A stretch of 64,000 nt of DNA, from NCBI GenBank assembly GCA_965267605.1, contig OZ254088.1, positions 3,604,883 through 3,668,882 on the forward strand. The letters run 5' to 3'. Within the stretch, counting starts at the first letter, position 1. Each line of letters opens with the position of its first letter. The stretch comes from G965267605 sp965267605 (lineage in GTDB: Bacteria; Bacteroidota; Bacteroidia; Flavobacteriales_E; Vicingaceae). The notes beneath the pieces are model-generated. The model ran no database searches and was not told where the DNA came from. It worked only from the letters and a program-made list of their open reading frames with translations. Position numbers and translations under genes: made by a program. Positions 15,720 to 24,995 of the stretch are shown here, in pieces.

Positions 15720-16841
15720 ATGAAGACAATTAAACTTTTACTAGGAACAGCGATGACAGTTTTAACCATCGCATTAAGTAATCAGGTACAGGCACAGAGC
15801 AAGCCAAGACTGATTGTAAATCAAATCGAAGCTCAGGAAGTAATGACCAGTTCAAAACAATTGGGTGATATCATCCGCTTCGAATTTCAAAAAACCAAAA
15901 TGTTTGAGGTGGTAGAACACTACGATGTTGTTGACCAGCTCAAGGGCACGGACATCACTCCGGAAACATGCCTAAGTCTTAAATGTATGACCCAAATGGG
16001 TAAGCAAATGAAAGCGCAGAAGGTGGTTTCGGGGAGGGTGTCAAGGTACGGTGAGAAGATCGTGATCTCATTGAGAATGGTGGATGTAGCAACAGAAACC
16101 GTTGAGAAGAGCGAAGTAGTTGAGTTCCTCAACATTGAAAAGGAGATCCAGCAGATCTCCGGGATCGCTGTAAAGAAGATGTTGGGTATAGAGGTAGACC
16201 CTTTACTGGAAAACTACCTGATCGATAAGGATGCTGTGAACAACGAAGTGGTTGTGAACACGCTTTCTCTTAACGGTCCGAGAATGGGAGTAGGATATGT
16301 AGGTGGACGCATGGGCGAAGTACTTATGGAGAAAGAAGAGAATGGTGGATACGGGGCCATTCCTGTGATTACCCAATTCGGATACCAGCATGAAGTACAG
16401 TACATGGGTGCCGGAAACTTCCAGGGTCTTTTCGAATTCATTGGTATGGTAGGTGGAATGGAGCAAGGCATGTTCATTCCAAGCATGAGCATAATGAATG
16501 GATTCAGAAACAGTAAAACAGGAATTGAGTTTGCCTTCGGACCTTCATTTTCACTGGCTAAAAGAGCGGATATGTACCAGGATGATGCAGGAAACTGGGT
16601 AAAAGGCAGCGACTGGGTAGCTCAGTACGATACACTGGGTGTGCTACAGAATCCACGACCGGCTACTACAAGCAGGTTAGATAGCAGAGGGACCATCGAA
16701 TTGGAAACTGGATGGGTTTGGGCACTTGGTAAGACGTTCAGATCAGGTCACCTCAACATTCCTGTGAACCTATATGTGTCTCATAAGAAGGATGGGTTCA
16801 TGACGGGAGTATCTGTAGGATTCAACTTGAGAAATAAGTAG
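15720..16841 (+). CDS. Exported protein with CsgG/TolB-like N domain
   Basis: 373-residue exported protein. Signal peptide at 1-26 (ends QVQAQS). Residues about 28-160 resemble the CsgG / TolB-N / LpoB-like fold found in envelope proteins: RLIVNQIEAQEVMTSS, a conserved KMFEVVEHYDVVDQL, then a GRVSRYGEKIVISLRMVD strand pair. The C-terminal ~190 residues alternate hydrophobic and polar residues and end in a strand (GVSVGFNLRNK), suggesting a small beta barrel or beta sandwich. It diverges from the HTH regulator. Function unknown; an envelope role is inferred. Confidence 0.7.
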   Translation: MKTIKLLLGTAMTVLTIALSNQVQAQSKPRLIVNQIEAQEVMTSSKQLGDIIRFEFQKTKMFEVVEHYDVVDQLKGTDITPETCLSLKCMTQMGKQMKAQKVVSGRVSRYGEKIVISLRMVDVATETVEKSEVVEFLNIEKEIQQISGIAVKKMLGIEVDPLLENYLIDKDAVNNEVVVNTLSLNGPRMGVGYVGGRMGEVLMEKEENGGYGAIPVITQFGYQHEVQYMGAGNFQGLFEFIGMVGGMEQGMFIPSMSIMNGFRNSKTGIEFAFGPSFSLAKRADMYQDDAGNWVKGSDWVAQYDTLGVLQNPRPATTSRLDSRGTIELETGWVWALGKTFRSGHLNIPVNLYVSHKKDGFMTGVSVGFNLRNK

Positions 16842-16857
16842 CAGTAACAATCAATTC

Positions 16858-16879
16858 GGCCCGCGCGTAAGCGCGGGCC
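16858..16879 (+). terminator. GC-rich hairpin, terminator-like
   Basis: Perfect 9-base stem GGCCCGCGC / GCGCGGGCC with a GTAA tetraloop, 17 bases after the stop of the CsgG-like gene. It is followed by TTAAAA, not a long T-run, so it may be a weak terminator or an mRNA-stabilising hairpin. Confidence 0.55.
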
Positions 16880-16894
16880 TTAAAACCAACAGCC

Positions 16895-17884
16895 ATGAGA
16901 TTTATCTTATTTCTACTGATCTTTTCTGCAGCCATCGCATCTCGCGCACAGATCAAGATCATCACTAACGAAGGGAAAAAGTATAAGAACGCAACGGTTT
17001 GGAAATTCAACGATCGTGGATTCACTTTCAAGCAGAACGGTAGCCTCCACGATGCATATTACAACAACATCAAGAGGATCGAAAGCAGCTTTGCTGTACT
17101 GAAGTTCAAAGATGGAAAGTTAGACGTGGTGTTTTCTCACGCTGCCATTGTAGCATTTGACAAGCACCTTCATACCACACAGGATTGGATCCTGATTGCG
17201 GAAGGAAGAATAGAAGGGCAGCTATGGGAAGACGAACCACTTAAGTCCAAGACTGCTTCCACTCCAAAAACAAATCGTATGATGAGGAATCAGCCCGCTG
17301 GTAGTTGGGGTGCAAAGAAGACCTTGCAACCGGAAGCAAGCCCCACCGATGAGAACTTGAAGGGGTTCAGGCACAAGACGTTCATTACGCTCACACCCAC
17401 AGATTTTGCTGCAGAGGAGATGCCAGTGGTGGCGGGTGTGCTGTTTGAACGCAGCAATGGTTGGGCATATCATTTCGATGCCGGAATATCTGGTGCCGCT
17501 AGTGGAGAGGGATACATTTTCAAAGCGGGCATTCGGAAATACAACAAGAACAGCATCATCAAACTACCTAGAAAAGGAGATCAGGGAATTGATTCGCCCA
17601 AAGCAAGATTGGAAAGGAATTTCTGGGAGCTGGAGTACAGGCATTCAAACGCCAATCTGTATTCGCAGAGATTGGTAAGCAATGGTTTCCGAATTAAGCA
17701 CGGTACCAATGTTCAGCGCAAGGGTGGATTCATGTATGAATCCTTCATCGGCTTTGGTGTCAAGTTCAAAGAATACACCCGAAACCACCGATCAGATAGC
17801 TATGGTTATGGTAGTTCAAGCCGGGTAATGCCCAATGCTGTTGTGGGATTCACGTTCGGAGGAGGATTCAAACCAAAGGCATAG
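16895..17884 (+). CDS. Exported protein of unknown function
   Basis: 329 residues with a signal peptide (MRFILFLLIFSAAIASRAQ). The N-terminal ~90 residues (IKIITNEGKKYKNATVWKF, then GFTFKQNGSLHDAYYNNIKRIE) look like a small beta domain. A Pro/Lys-rich linker (about 115-150) follows. The C-terminal half alternates aromatic and charged residues like a small outer-membrane barrel and ends in GFTFGGGFKPKA. I do not recognise a named family. It follows the CsgG-like gene on the same strand after a hairpin. Confidence 0.65.
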   Translation: MRFILFLLIFSAAIASRAQIKIITNEGKKYKNATVWKFNDRGFTFKQNGSLHDAYYNNIKRIESSFAVLKFKDGKLDVVFSHAAIVAFDKHLHTTQDWILIAEGRIEGQLWEDEPLKSKTASTPKTNRMMRNQPAGSWGAKKTLQPEASPTDENLKGFRHKTFITLTPTDFAAEEMPVVAGVLFERSNGWAYHFDAGISGAASGEGYIFKAGIRKYNKNSIIKLPRKGDQGIDSPKARLERNFWELEYRHSNANLYSQRLVSNGFRIKHGTNVQRKGGFMYESFIGFGVKFKEYTRNHRSDSYGYGSSSRVMPNAVVGFTFGGGFKPKA

Positions 17885-18014
17885 TCATAGGGTAAACTGC
17901 AGATGCGCATTGGCTTAGTTGGTTTGTTGGAAGGGAGTCTTGAGATCAGGGCTCCTTTCCTTATTTCCTTCTTATTCAGTTGTTTCTTACATTAGTACAA
18001 CCAATTTTGGTCTT

Positions 18015-18278
18015 GTGATACAGGATTCAAAAGTCTATCAGCAAATCGAAGATGCTATCACGGAGCTTCGACCCTTCTTTGAACGTGACGGAGGTGACAT
18101 TCAATTGGTCGATATTACCGATGATTGGGTAGTACGTGTACAGCTCATTGGAGCATGCGAAACATGCGAAATGAGCCACATGACGCTCAAGTCTGGAATC
18201 GAAGAAACTGTGAAGAAGGTCGTTCCGGAAGTAAAGCGGGTAGAGGCCATTCAGGTTGAAGATACCCTCGCAGTCTAG
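18015..18278 (+). CDS. NifU C-terminal domain iron-sulfur scaffold
   Basis: Small NifU-type Fe-S cluster carrier, about 87 residues. It has IEDAITELRPFFERDGGDI, the hallmark of the domain, and the cluster-binding CETC motif in GACETCEMSHMTLKSGIE. I chose GTG at 18015; the frame is open further upstream but that part has no family similarity. The stop TAG at 18276-18278 shares a palindromic CTAG with the stop of convergent leuS. Confidence 0.85.
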   Translation: MIQDSKVYQQIEDAITELRPFFERDGGDIQLVDITDDWVVRVQLIGACETCEMSHMTLKSGIEETVKKVVPEVKRVEAIQVEDTLAV

Positions 18279-21043
18279 ACCACTATATTCACAATCTTCT
18301 TAGGAACTACAATTACCCGCTTGGGATCATTTCCCTCCAGGTATTTTTGTGTTTGCTCATTGGCCAACACTTCCTTTTCGATGTCTTCTTTACTTAAGCT
18401 TGCAGGAAGCTCAATCTGAAAACGCATCTTACCATTGAACGAAACAGGGTAGGTGTGACTGTCTTCCACCAAATGTGCTCCATCAAACTCAGGGAAATTC
18501 GCATACATCACGGATGAGGTATGTCCCAATTTTTCCCATAGCTCTTCAGCAATGTGCGGAGCGTAAGGAGACAACATGATCACCAATGGCTCAAGAACAG
18601 ATCGTTTGTTGCACTTAAGTTCGCTCAGATCGTTCATACACTTCATGTACTCACTCACCACGGTGTTGAATGAGTAACGCTCCAGATCATCTTTGATCTT
18701 CTTGATGGTACGGTGAAGTACTTTCAATTCATCCTTAGAGGCTTCTTCATCTGAAACCTCAAATCCGTTATCGTTGTGGAAGGTTCTCCAGAACTTCTTC
18801 AGAAACCTGTGCGTTCCCTCAATTCCGTTAGTATCCCATGGTTTGGCTTCGGTTAAAGGTCCAAGGAACATCTCGTACAAACGCATAGTGTCTGCTCCAA
18901 AACGATCAATTACATCGTCAGGATTCTCAACGTTGTATTTGGATTTGGACATCTTTTCGACTTCCCGTTCTACATAGAACTTTCCGTCACCCGACATGTG
19001 GAATTCTGCACCAACCAATTCCTGGCGTACTTCGATCGATTGCCACGCTTCCATGTCAATGCTGTTGTTTACATCAATCACCGTAGATGGAATCGGAATT
19101 CTACTTATGTGCTCACCTTTCGGGGCAATATCTGATGAATGAAGTTTGCCATCAGCTGTGCGCAAAGCATAGCCAGACCAACCTTGAATCATCCCCTGGT
19201 TGATCAATTTTTTGGCTGGCTCGTCAAATGGGATATAGCCCATATCGTAAAGGAATTTCGTCCAGAACCGTACATATAATAAGTGGCCAGTAGCGTGCTC
19301 CGCACCTCCTATATAAAGATCAACCTGATCCCATTTTTTGATAGATTCCGGTCCGGCAAATACCTCATCATTCCCGGCATCCATGTACCTCAAATAGTAC
19401 CAGCTACTTCCTGCCCATCCTGGCATGGTGGTCGTTTCCAAAGGTTGTCCATTGTAGGTCCAATCTTCAGCTCTTGCCAACGGTGGATCTCCATCTTTCG
19501 TAGGAAGGAATTCGTCAATTTCAGGTAGCACCAATGGCAGATCTTCTTCCTTCATAGGATAAGGAATGCCATCCTCAAAATAGATCGGAATAGGTTCTCC
19601 CCAGTACCGCTGACGACCGAATACCGCATCACGTAACCTGTAGTTCACAGTTCCTTTACCAATGCCTTTCTCTTCGATAGCAGCAATGGCTTTTTTAATG
19701 GCCTGTGGAACTTTCAATCCATCCAGGAACTGAGAATTGATCATCGTTCCTTCCTTAGAATCGTTAGCACCTTCCTCCACATTGGTTCCTTCAATAACTG
19801 GAGGAATGGGCAATCCAAAGTGGCTCGCGAAATTCCAGTCACGCTGATCTCCTGATGGTACAGCCATTACCGCACCAGTTCCATAAGAGGCGAGTACGTA
19901 GTCACTAATCCAGATTGGAACAGCTTCTCCAGTGAAGGGATGCTCAACGTAAGCACCGGTAAATGCACCGGTTACCGTTTTCACATCACTCATCCGGTCT
20001 CGCTCAGATTTGCGCGATGTCTGCTCCTGGTAAGCTTCAATTTCTTCGCGTTGGTCGTCTGTGGTAATCTCCGCAACCAATGCGTGTTCTGGTGCAAGCA
20101 CCATAAAAGACACCCCGAAGATCGTATCAGGCCGAGTTGTGAAAACTTCGATGTCCGCATCAAAACCTTTCACTTTGAAGTGAACCGAAGCACCTTCACT
20201 TCGACCTATCCAGTTCGACTGCATATCTTTCATGGCTTCACTCCAATCAATGGTGTCCAACCCATCAAGCAGTCGTTGCGCGTATGCGGTAATTCGAAGA
20301 CTCCATTGCGTCATTTTCTTCTGGATAACCGGATATCCTCCTCTTTCGGAAACGCCATCCTTTACTTCATCGTTGGCAAGTACGGTTCCCAGTTCCGGAC
20401 ACCAGTTTACCACTCCTTCACTTAAGAAAGCAAGACGATAGTTCAACAGTAGCTTGTTTCTTTCGGCCTTGCTCATTGCCTCCCAATCTTCTGCACTGAA
20501 TGGCTCGTGCTCATCGTGTGCAGCATTCACGGCCCAACTGCCTTTTTCCGAGAAGGCGATTCTCAACTCGCTGATGGGTCGTGCCTTTTGTACATCGTTA
20601 TCGAACCATGCTTCAAACAGCTGTAGGAAGATCCACTGTGTCCATTTGTAATACTGCGGGTCGCACGTTTGTACTTCTCTGTTCCAGTCGAATGAAAACC
20701 CAAGCTGGTCTAGCTGCCTGCGGTATGTTTGGATGTTTTCTGCTGTTGTCTTCGCAGGATGCTGCCCTGTTTGAATAGCATACTGTTCCGCAGGTAACCC
20801 AAAAGCATCGTATCCCATGGGATGCAGTACCTCGAAGCCTAGCAAGCGCTTATATCGAGCATAAATATCTGACGCGATGTAACCCAATGGATGACCTACA
20901 TGCAACCCAGCTCCCGAGGGATAGGGGAACATGGTCAAGCCATAGTACTTCGGTTTATCAGAAGAATTGTCTGCGGCAAAAGTTCCGTTTTCCGCCCAGT
21001 AGTCCTGCCACTTCTTTTCTATTTTCTGGAACTCGTAATGCAT
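18275..21043 (-). CDS. leuS: Leucyl-tRNA synthetase
   Basis: Class I aminoacyl-tRNA synthetase charging tRNA-Leu; 922 residues. Motifs: HIGH-type HVGH in PSGAGLHVGHPLGY, editing (CP1) domain with TTRPDTIFGVSFM, and KMSKS in VEKMSKSKYNVENP. I chose ATG at 21043 (MHYEFQKIEKKWQDYW), the standard start; the frame is open for 32 further codons upstream without similarity. Complete and undamaged. Confidence 0.96.
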   Translation of the reverse strand: MHYEFQKIEKKWQDYWAENGTFAADNSSDKPKYYGLTMFPYPSGAGLHVGHPLGYIASDIYARYKRLLGFEVLHPMGYDAFGLPAEQYAIQTGQHPAKTTAENIQTYRRQLDQLGFSFDWNREVQTCDPQYYKWTQWIFLQLFEAWFDNDVQKARPISELRIAFSEKGSWAVNAAHDEHEPFSAEDWEAMSKAERNKLLLNYRLAFLSEGVVNWCPELGTVLANDEVKDGVSERGGYPVIQKKMTQWSLRITAYAQRLLDGLDTIDWSEAMKDMQSNWIGRSEGASVHFKVKGFDADIEVFTTRPDTIFGVSFMVLAPEHALVAEITTDDQREEIEAYQEQTSRKSERDRMSDVKTVTGAFTGAYVEHPFTGEAVPIWISDYVLASYGTGAVMAVPSGDQRDWNFASHFGLPIPPVIEGTNVEEGANDSKEGTMINSQFLDGLKVPQAIKKAIAAIEEKGIGKGTVNYRLRDAVFGRQRYWGEPIPIYFEDGIPYPMKEEDLPLVLPEIDEFLPTKDGDPPLARAEDWTYNGQPLETTTMPGWAGSSWYYLRYMDAGNDEVFAGPESIKKWDQVDLYIGGAEHATGHLLYVRFWTKFLYDMGYIPFDEPAKKLINQGMIQGWSGYALRTADGKLHSSDIAPKGEHISRIPIPSTVIDVNNSIDMEAWQSIEVRQELVGAEFHMSGDGKFYVEREVEKMSKSKYNVENPDDVIDRFGADTMRLYEMFLGPLTEAKPWDTNGIEGTHRFLKKFWRTFHNDNGFEVSDEEASKDELKVLHRTIKKIKDDLERYSFNTVVSEYMKCMNDLSELKCNKRSVLEPLVIMLSPYAPHIAEELWEKLGHTSSVMYANFPEFDGAHLVEDSHTYPVSFNGKMRFQIELPASLSKEDIEKEVLANEQTQKYLEGNDPKRVIVVPKKIVNIVV

Positions 21044-21124
21044 GGGGTCCTGTTGATAAGTAATTGGCGAATTTATGAATAATGACCTGCAATCCCGTAA
21101 AATAGCTGCGTTAGAAAACGGACT

Positions 21125-21997
21125 TTGAGTACAGAGCAAAAGATCACCAAAGGACGGATCCGTTCCTCCTACATTGCAACCGTTGTGAGTATCACTTTGG
21201 TGTTGTTTGCTCTAGGGTTGTTATCCCTCCTGGTTCTGCACAGCAGAGAGATTTCCAAGCACGTAAAGGAGAACATTGGCTTCATGCTGATCCTCAAGAA
21301 AGATGTTAAGGATGTTGAGGTACTGGAGATCCAGAAAACACTCGATGCAGAGCCTTATGTAAAGGCCACCAACTATATCGATAAGGATCAGGCGGCAGAG
21401 ATCATGACCGAGGAACTGGGCGAGGATTTCATTACGGTGCTTGGAGACAATCCACTTCATGCTTCACTGGAGGTTAAGCTTGATGCTGCGTATGCCAATG
21501 AGGATTCACTTCAATGGATAGAGCAGGAGATCATTCAAAGCGGACTGGTACATGAGGTCTCTTACAGAAAAGACCTGGTACACATCATGAACAAACGCAT
21601 CAACCACATCAGTCTTTGGATGTTAGCCGTTACAGGGCTCTTTACACTGATTGCACTAGTGCTGATCAACAGTTCTATACGATTGGCCATTTACGGGAAA
21701 CGTTTTGTGATAAAGACCATGCAATTGGTGGGTGCTAAGAGCTCATTTATTCGAAGACCTTTTGTGATTCAGGGCATCCTCCATGGAATCCTCAGCGCAT
21801 TATTGGCCATCTTCTCCCTGCTTGGAATTCTGTTCTTCGCTCGAACGAAGGTTCCTGAGTTGAAAGAATTCCAGCATTTCGAGCTGTACGGGGCTACGTT
21901 CCTGTTCATTTTGGCGTTTGGTATTCTGCTTTCCTGGCTGAGTACATCCATGGCCGTAAGCAAGTATCTGCGTATTCAAACGAAGCAGCTGTACTAA
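21125..21997 (+). CDS. ftsX: Cell division protein FtsX
   Basis: Permease-like subunit of FtsEX, which couples ATP hydrolysis by FtsE to septal peptidoglycan hydrolases. 290 residues: a first membrane segment at about 17-40, a periplasmic loop to about 165 with the FtsX_ECD pattern (FMLILKKDVKDVEV, ATNYIDKDQAAEIM), then three membrane segments. The only plausible start is TTG at 21125 (MSTEQKITKGRIRSSY), because in-frame stops lie at 21104 and 21113. FtsE is not in the window. It begins a block of ftsX, DUF3098, uppP and truB that I recall as conserved in Bacteroidota. Confidence 0.88.
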   Translation: MSTEQKITKGRIRSSYIATVVSITLVLFALGLLSLLVLHSREISKHVKENIGFMLILKKDVKDVEVLEIQKTLDAEPYVKATNYIDKDQAAEIMTEELGEDFITVLGDNPLHASLEVKLDAAYANEDSLQWIEQEIIQSGLVHEVSYRKDLVHIMNKRINHISLWMLAVTGLFTLIALVLINSSIRLAIYGKRFVIKTMQLVGAKSSFIRRPFVIQGILHGILSALLAIFSLLGILFFARTKVPELKEFQHFELYGATFLFILAFGILLSWLSTSMAVSKYLRIQTKQLY

Positions 21998-22069
21998 GCT
22001 GTTAAAAATTCAAAAACGGGTAAGACAAGCACGGATTGAGCGTTGTAGCTCCAACTAACTGACTTTATC

Positions 22070-22077
22070 TATATTTG
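22070..22077 (+). promoter_or_regulatory. Putative -7 promoter box before DUF3098
   Basis: TATATTTG is an exact TAnnTTTG match, 19 bases before the ATG of the DUF3098 gene. A TTG at 22043-22045 lies 24 bases upstream, slightly beyond the usual spacing. Confidence 0.5.
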
Positions 22078-22096
22078 AAACCTCAATCCCCTCGTT

Positions 22097-22354
22097 ATGA
22101 GCAACGGAAAGAACAATGAGAAACTAACTGAGTTCGCTTTTCCTAAAGAGAACTACAAGTTTCTAATAGCATCAGTAGTCGTTATTGTTATTGGATACGC
22201 CCTAATGGTAGGCGGTGGATCTGATGACCCTAATGTATTTAATCCTGAGATTTTCTCAGCACGTAGGATCACGGTTGCTCCCGTTCTTGTTTTGCTTGGG
22301 TTTGCCGGAGTAGGGTACTCCATCCTTAAGAAACCTAAAAAGCAGGAGGAGTAA
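22097..22354 (+). CDS. DUF3098 small membrane protein
   Basis: 85 residues with two membrane segments (about 25-42 and 60-77) and the family signature FAFPKENYKFLIASVVVIVIG followed by an intramembrane GGGSDDPNVFNPEIFS loop and a Lys-rich cytoplasmic end. A Bacteroidota family of unknown role, found between ftsX and uppP. The stop is 6 bases before uppP. Confidence 0.88.
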   Translation: MSNGKNNEKLTEFAFPKENYKFLIASVVVIVIGYALMVGGGSDDPNVFNPEIFSARRITVAPVLVLLGFAGVGYSILKKPKKQEE

Positions 22355-22360
22355 GTCTGA

Positions 22361-23149
22361 ATGTCCTGGTTAGAGGCCATCATCCTTGGTCTGATCCAGG
22401 GTCTCACAGAGTTTTTGCCTGTTAGCAGTAGCGGTCATCTTGAGATTGCCAAGGCTTTGCTGGATGCGGATAAGATTCCAGAAGAAAGTATGTTGATGAC
22501 AGTAGTGTTGCACGGTGCTACCGCACTGAGCACCATCGTAGTCTTCTGGAAGGATATTCTTAAGATTCTCAAAGGACTGGTTAAACCCAGTTCAACGGAA
22601 TTTCATTTCTCTATCAAGATCGTTTTGTCAATGATACCCGCAGCGATTGTTGGTGTTGTTTGGGATGACCTGATTGAAACCTTCTTTGAGGGACGATTGG
22701 CACTGGTGGGTAGTATGTTACTTGTAACTGCGGTTTTACTGTGGCTTGCGGATAGAGTAACCGCCACCAAGCAAGATTTGACGTACGGGCATTCCATCAT
22801 TATTGGAATAGCGCAAGCCATTGCCATACTACCCGGTATTTCAAGATCGGGTGCTACCATTGCTACATCGGTGCTTCTAAAGATTGATCGTGAGCAGGCC
22901 GCACGCTTTTCGTTCCTTATGGTTATCCCGCTTATTTTGGGCAAGATGGCGAAGGATGTTATGGATGGTGCATTTGACAAAGGCGCAGATCAGTTGATGA
23001 TCTATGCGGTAGGTTTCCTCGCAGCATTCCTTACTGGAATCTTTGCATGCAAGTGGATGATTGCCCTTGTGAAGAAAGCACAACTCAAGTGGTTCTCCTT
23101 CTATTGTATCATCGTTGGTATCATTACTATCGTAGTTTCCTTTACCTAA
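22361..23149 (+). CDS. uppP: Undecaprenyl-diphosphate phosphatase
   Basis: Integral membrane phosphatase (BacA/UppP) that recycles undecaprenyl diphosphate to the monophosphate lipid carrier for peptidoglycan and polysaccharide synthesis; loss or excess changes bacitracin sensitivity. The two conserved motifs are present: GLTEFLPVSSSGHL at about 13-26 and PGISRSGATI at about 152-161. 262 residues, seven or eight membrane segments. Its TAA overlaps the truB ATG (TAATG at 23147-23151). Confidence 0.94.
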   Translation: MSWLEAIILGLIQGLTEFLPVSSSGHLEIAKALLDADKIPEESMLMTVVLHGATALSTIVVFWKDILKILKGLVKPSSTEFHFSIKIVLSMIPAAIVGVVWDDLIETFFEGRLALVGSMLLVTAVLLWLADRVTATKQDLTYGHSIIIGIAQAIAILPGISRSGATIATSVLLKIDREQAARFSFLMVIPLILGKMAKDVMDGAFDKGADQLMIYAVGFLAAFLTGIFACKWMIALVKKAQLKWFSFYCIIVGIITIVVSFT

Positions 23150-23829
23150 TGCCAGACTTTCTAGCAGGCGAAATACTTTTATTCGATAAGCCTGTAGGCT
23201 GGTCGTCTTTTCAATTGGTGAAATGGGTGAGGTATCGGCTGAAGAACCAACTAGATGTTAAGAAGCTCAAGGTTGGTCACGCGGGCACGTTGGATCCCCT
23301 GGCAAGCGGATTGATGATACTTGCTACAGGTAAGAAAACAAAAGAACTTCAAGGACTAACCGGCTTGTCTAAAGCCTATACCGGAACAATTGTGCTTGGG
23401 GCAACCCGCCCATCTTATGACGAAGAAACGGAAATAGATCAGCGCTATCCGGTTGAACATATCACTTCTGATTTGATTGAGCAGACCCGGCTGTCCTTCA
23501 TAGGTGAGCAATTGCAAACACCGCCCGTTTTCAGTGCAAAGAAGGTAGACGGAAAGCGAGCGTATGAGCATGCCAGAAAGGGGGAGGCGATAACCCTGAA
23601 GCAGAACATGATCAATATTCATGCGTTTGATATCACGAACATTACGCAAGATGAATTGTCGTTTTACGTAGAATGTTCAAAAGGAACCTACATCAGATCG
23701 CTGGCTCATGATTTCGGCAAGGCGCTGGAATCAGGAGGTTATTTGAAAGATTTGAGAAGGGTTTCTATTGGTGAGTTCAATGTAAAGGATGCTTGGCTGA
23801 TGGACGATTGGGAAAAGAGTATTGAGTAG
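23149..23829 (+). CDS. truB: tRNA pseudouridine(55) synthase
   Basis: Converts U55 of the tRNA T-loop to pseudouridine. The catalytic aspartate is in GHAGTLDPLASGLM (about residue 49), and the family start LLFDKPVGWSSFQLVKW is present. 226 residues, lacking the PUA domain of longer homologues, as is common in Bacteroidota. Start ATG at 23149 overlaps uppP. The last five codons (K-S-I-E-stop) lie inside a dispersed palindromic repeat. Confidence 0.92.
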   Translation: MPDFLAGEILLFDKPVGWSSFQLVKWVRYRLKNQLDVKKLKVGHAGTLDPLASGLMILATGKKTKELQGLTGLSKAYTGTIVLGATRPSYDEETEIDQRYPVEHITSDLIEQTRLSFIGEQLQTPPVFSAKKVDGKRAYEHARKGEAITLKQNMINIHAFDITNITQDELSFYVECSKGTYIRSLAHDFGKALESGGYLKDLRRVSIGEFNVKDAWLMDDWEKSIE

Positions 23830-23916
23830 TTAGTACGCCTGCGGCTTTTGGTATTGAGTTGAATAGAACCAATCTCAATACTCACTTCTAGCTACTCAAT
23901 ACTCTTACCTTTTTTT
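23815..23916. repeat. Dispersed palindromic repeat, copy A
   Basis: Left arm 23815-23833 and right arm 23888-23906 are 19-base inverted repeats with one mismatch; an inner GTATTGAG/CTCAATAC pair (23851-23858, 23874-23881) nests inside. The first 32 bases (23815-23846) match copy B at 44071-44102 at 31 positions. A T7 run at 23910-23916 follows the right arm, so the structure could also end truB transcription. It supplies the stop codon of truB. Confidence 0.7.
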
Positions 23917-23923
23917 ATATTTG
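23916..23923 (+). promoter_or_regulatory. Putative -7 promoter box of queA
   Basis: TATATTTG, an exact TAnnTTTG match 25 bases before the queA start and directly after the T-run of the repeat. No TTG -33 box at the usual spacing. Confidence 0.5.
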
Positions 23924-23948
23924 CTCCCCCTCAAAACCCCGTAAGGTT

Positions 23949-24995
23949 ATGAAGCTTTCAAAATTCAAATTCGAATTACCGGAAAAACTTCTTGCAGAGC
24001 ACCCGGCTTCGGAGCGTGATGCCTCCAAGCTAATGGTTGTACACAGAGACACCGGTAAGATCGAGCACAAGGTATTTAGTGACGTTATTGATTACTTCGA
24101 TGATGGTGACGTCTTTGTAACGAACAACACCAAAGTATTTCCGGCTCGTCTTTATGGCAACAAGGAAAAGACAGGTGCACGTATCGAAGTATTTCTTCTT
24201 AGAGAACTGAATCGAGACAGTCTGCTTTGGGATGTACTTGTAGATCCAGCCAGAAAGATCCGAATTGGTAACAAGCTCTATTTCGGAGACGATGAATTGG
24301 TGGCAGAGGTAATAGACAATACCACCTCCAGAGGTAGAACCCTGAGGTTCCTTTTTGATGGACCGTATGAAGATTTCAAGGCAACAATTGAAGCGTTGGG
24401 TCAGACTCCAATTCCTAAGTACATCAAAAGAGATGTGGTTCCTGAAGATGAAGAACGATACCAGACGGTATATGCTTCAGAAGAAGGCGCTGTTGCTGCA
24501 CCAACCGCTGGACTTCATTTCTCGAAGAATTTGATCAAGAAGTTGCAGATCAAGGGTATCGACTTTGCTCCAGTTACGTTGCACGTTGGTCTGGGTACTT
24601 TCCGCCCGGTTGAGGTGGAAGACCTTACCAAGCATAAAATGGATTCTGAAGAGATATCTATTTCACAGGCAACCGCAGATAGAGTGAACAGAGCGAAAGC
24701 GGAGAAAAAGAAGGTTTGTGCAATTGGAACAACATCTGTAAGGACAATCGAATCATCTGTTTCTACGGATGGTCAGTTGAAACCGTTTGATGGATGGACC
24801 AATAGGTTCATTTTCCCTCCTTACGAGTTCAGTATCCCAGATTGCATGATTACCAATTTCCATACACCTGAGTCTACGTTGTTGATGATGGTGGCTGCAT
24901 TTGGTGGCTACGATCTAATCATGGAAGCATACCAGGAAGCCATCAAGAAGAAGTACAGATTCTTCAGCTATGGTGACGCGATGCTTATTCTCTAA
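23949..24995 (+). CDS. queA: SAM:tRNA ribosyltransferase-isomerase (queuosine)
   Basis: Transfers and isomerises the ribosyl group of S-adenosylmethionine onto preQ1 in tRNA, making epoxyqueuosine. Family features: MKLSKFKFELPEKLLAEHP start, VFVTNNTKVFPARLYG, the PTAGLHFS motif, THLHVGLGTF-like VTLHVGLGTFRPV, and CAIGTTSVRTIES near the end. 348 residues, standard. TAA overlaps the ispD ATG (TAATG at 24993-24997). Confidence 0.94.
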   Translation: MKLSKFKFELPEKLLAEHPASERDASKLMVVHRDTGKIEHKVFSDVIDYFDDGDVFVTNNTKVFPARLYGNKEKTGARIEVFLLRELNRDSLLWDVLVDPARKIRIGNKLYFGDDELVAEVIDNTTSRGRTLRFLFDGPYEDFKATIEALGQTPIPKYIKRDVVPEDEERYQTVYASEEGAVAAPTAGLHFSKNLIKKLQIKGIDFAPVTLHVGLGTFRPVEVEDLTKHKMDSEEISISQATADRVNRAKAEKKKVCAIGTTSVRTIESSVSTDGQLKPFDGWTNRFIFPPYEFSIPDCMITNFHTPESTLLMMVAAFGGYDLIMEAYQEAIKKKYRFFSYGDAMLIL

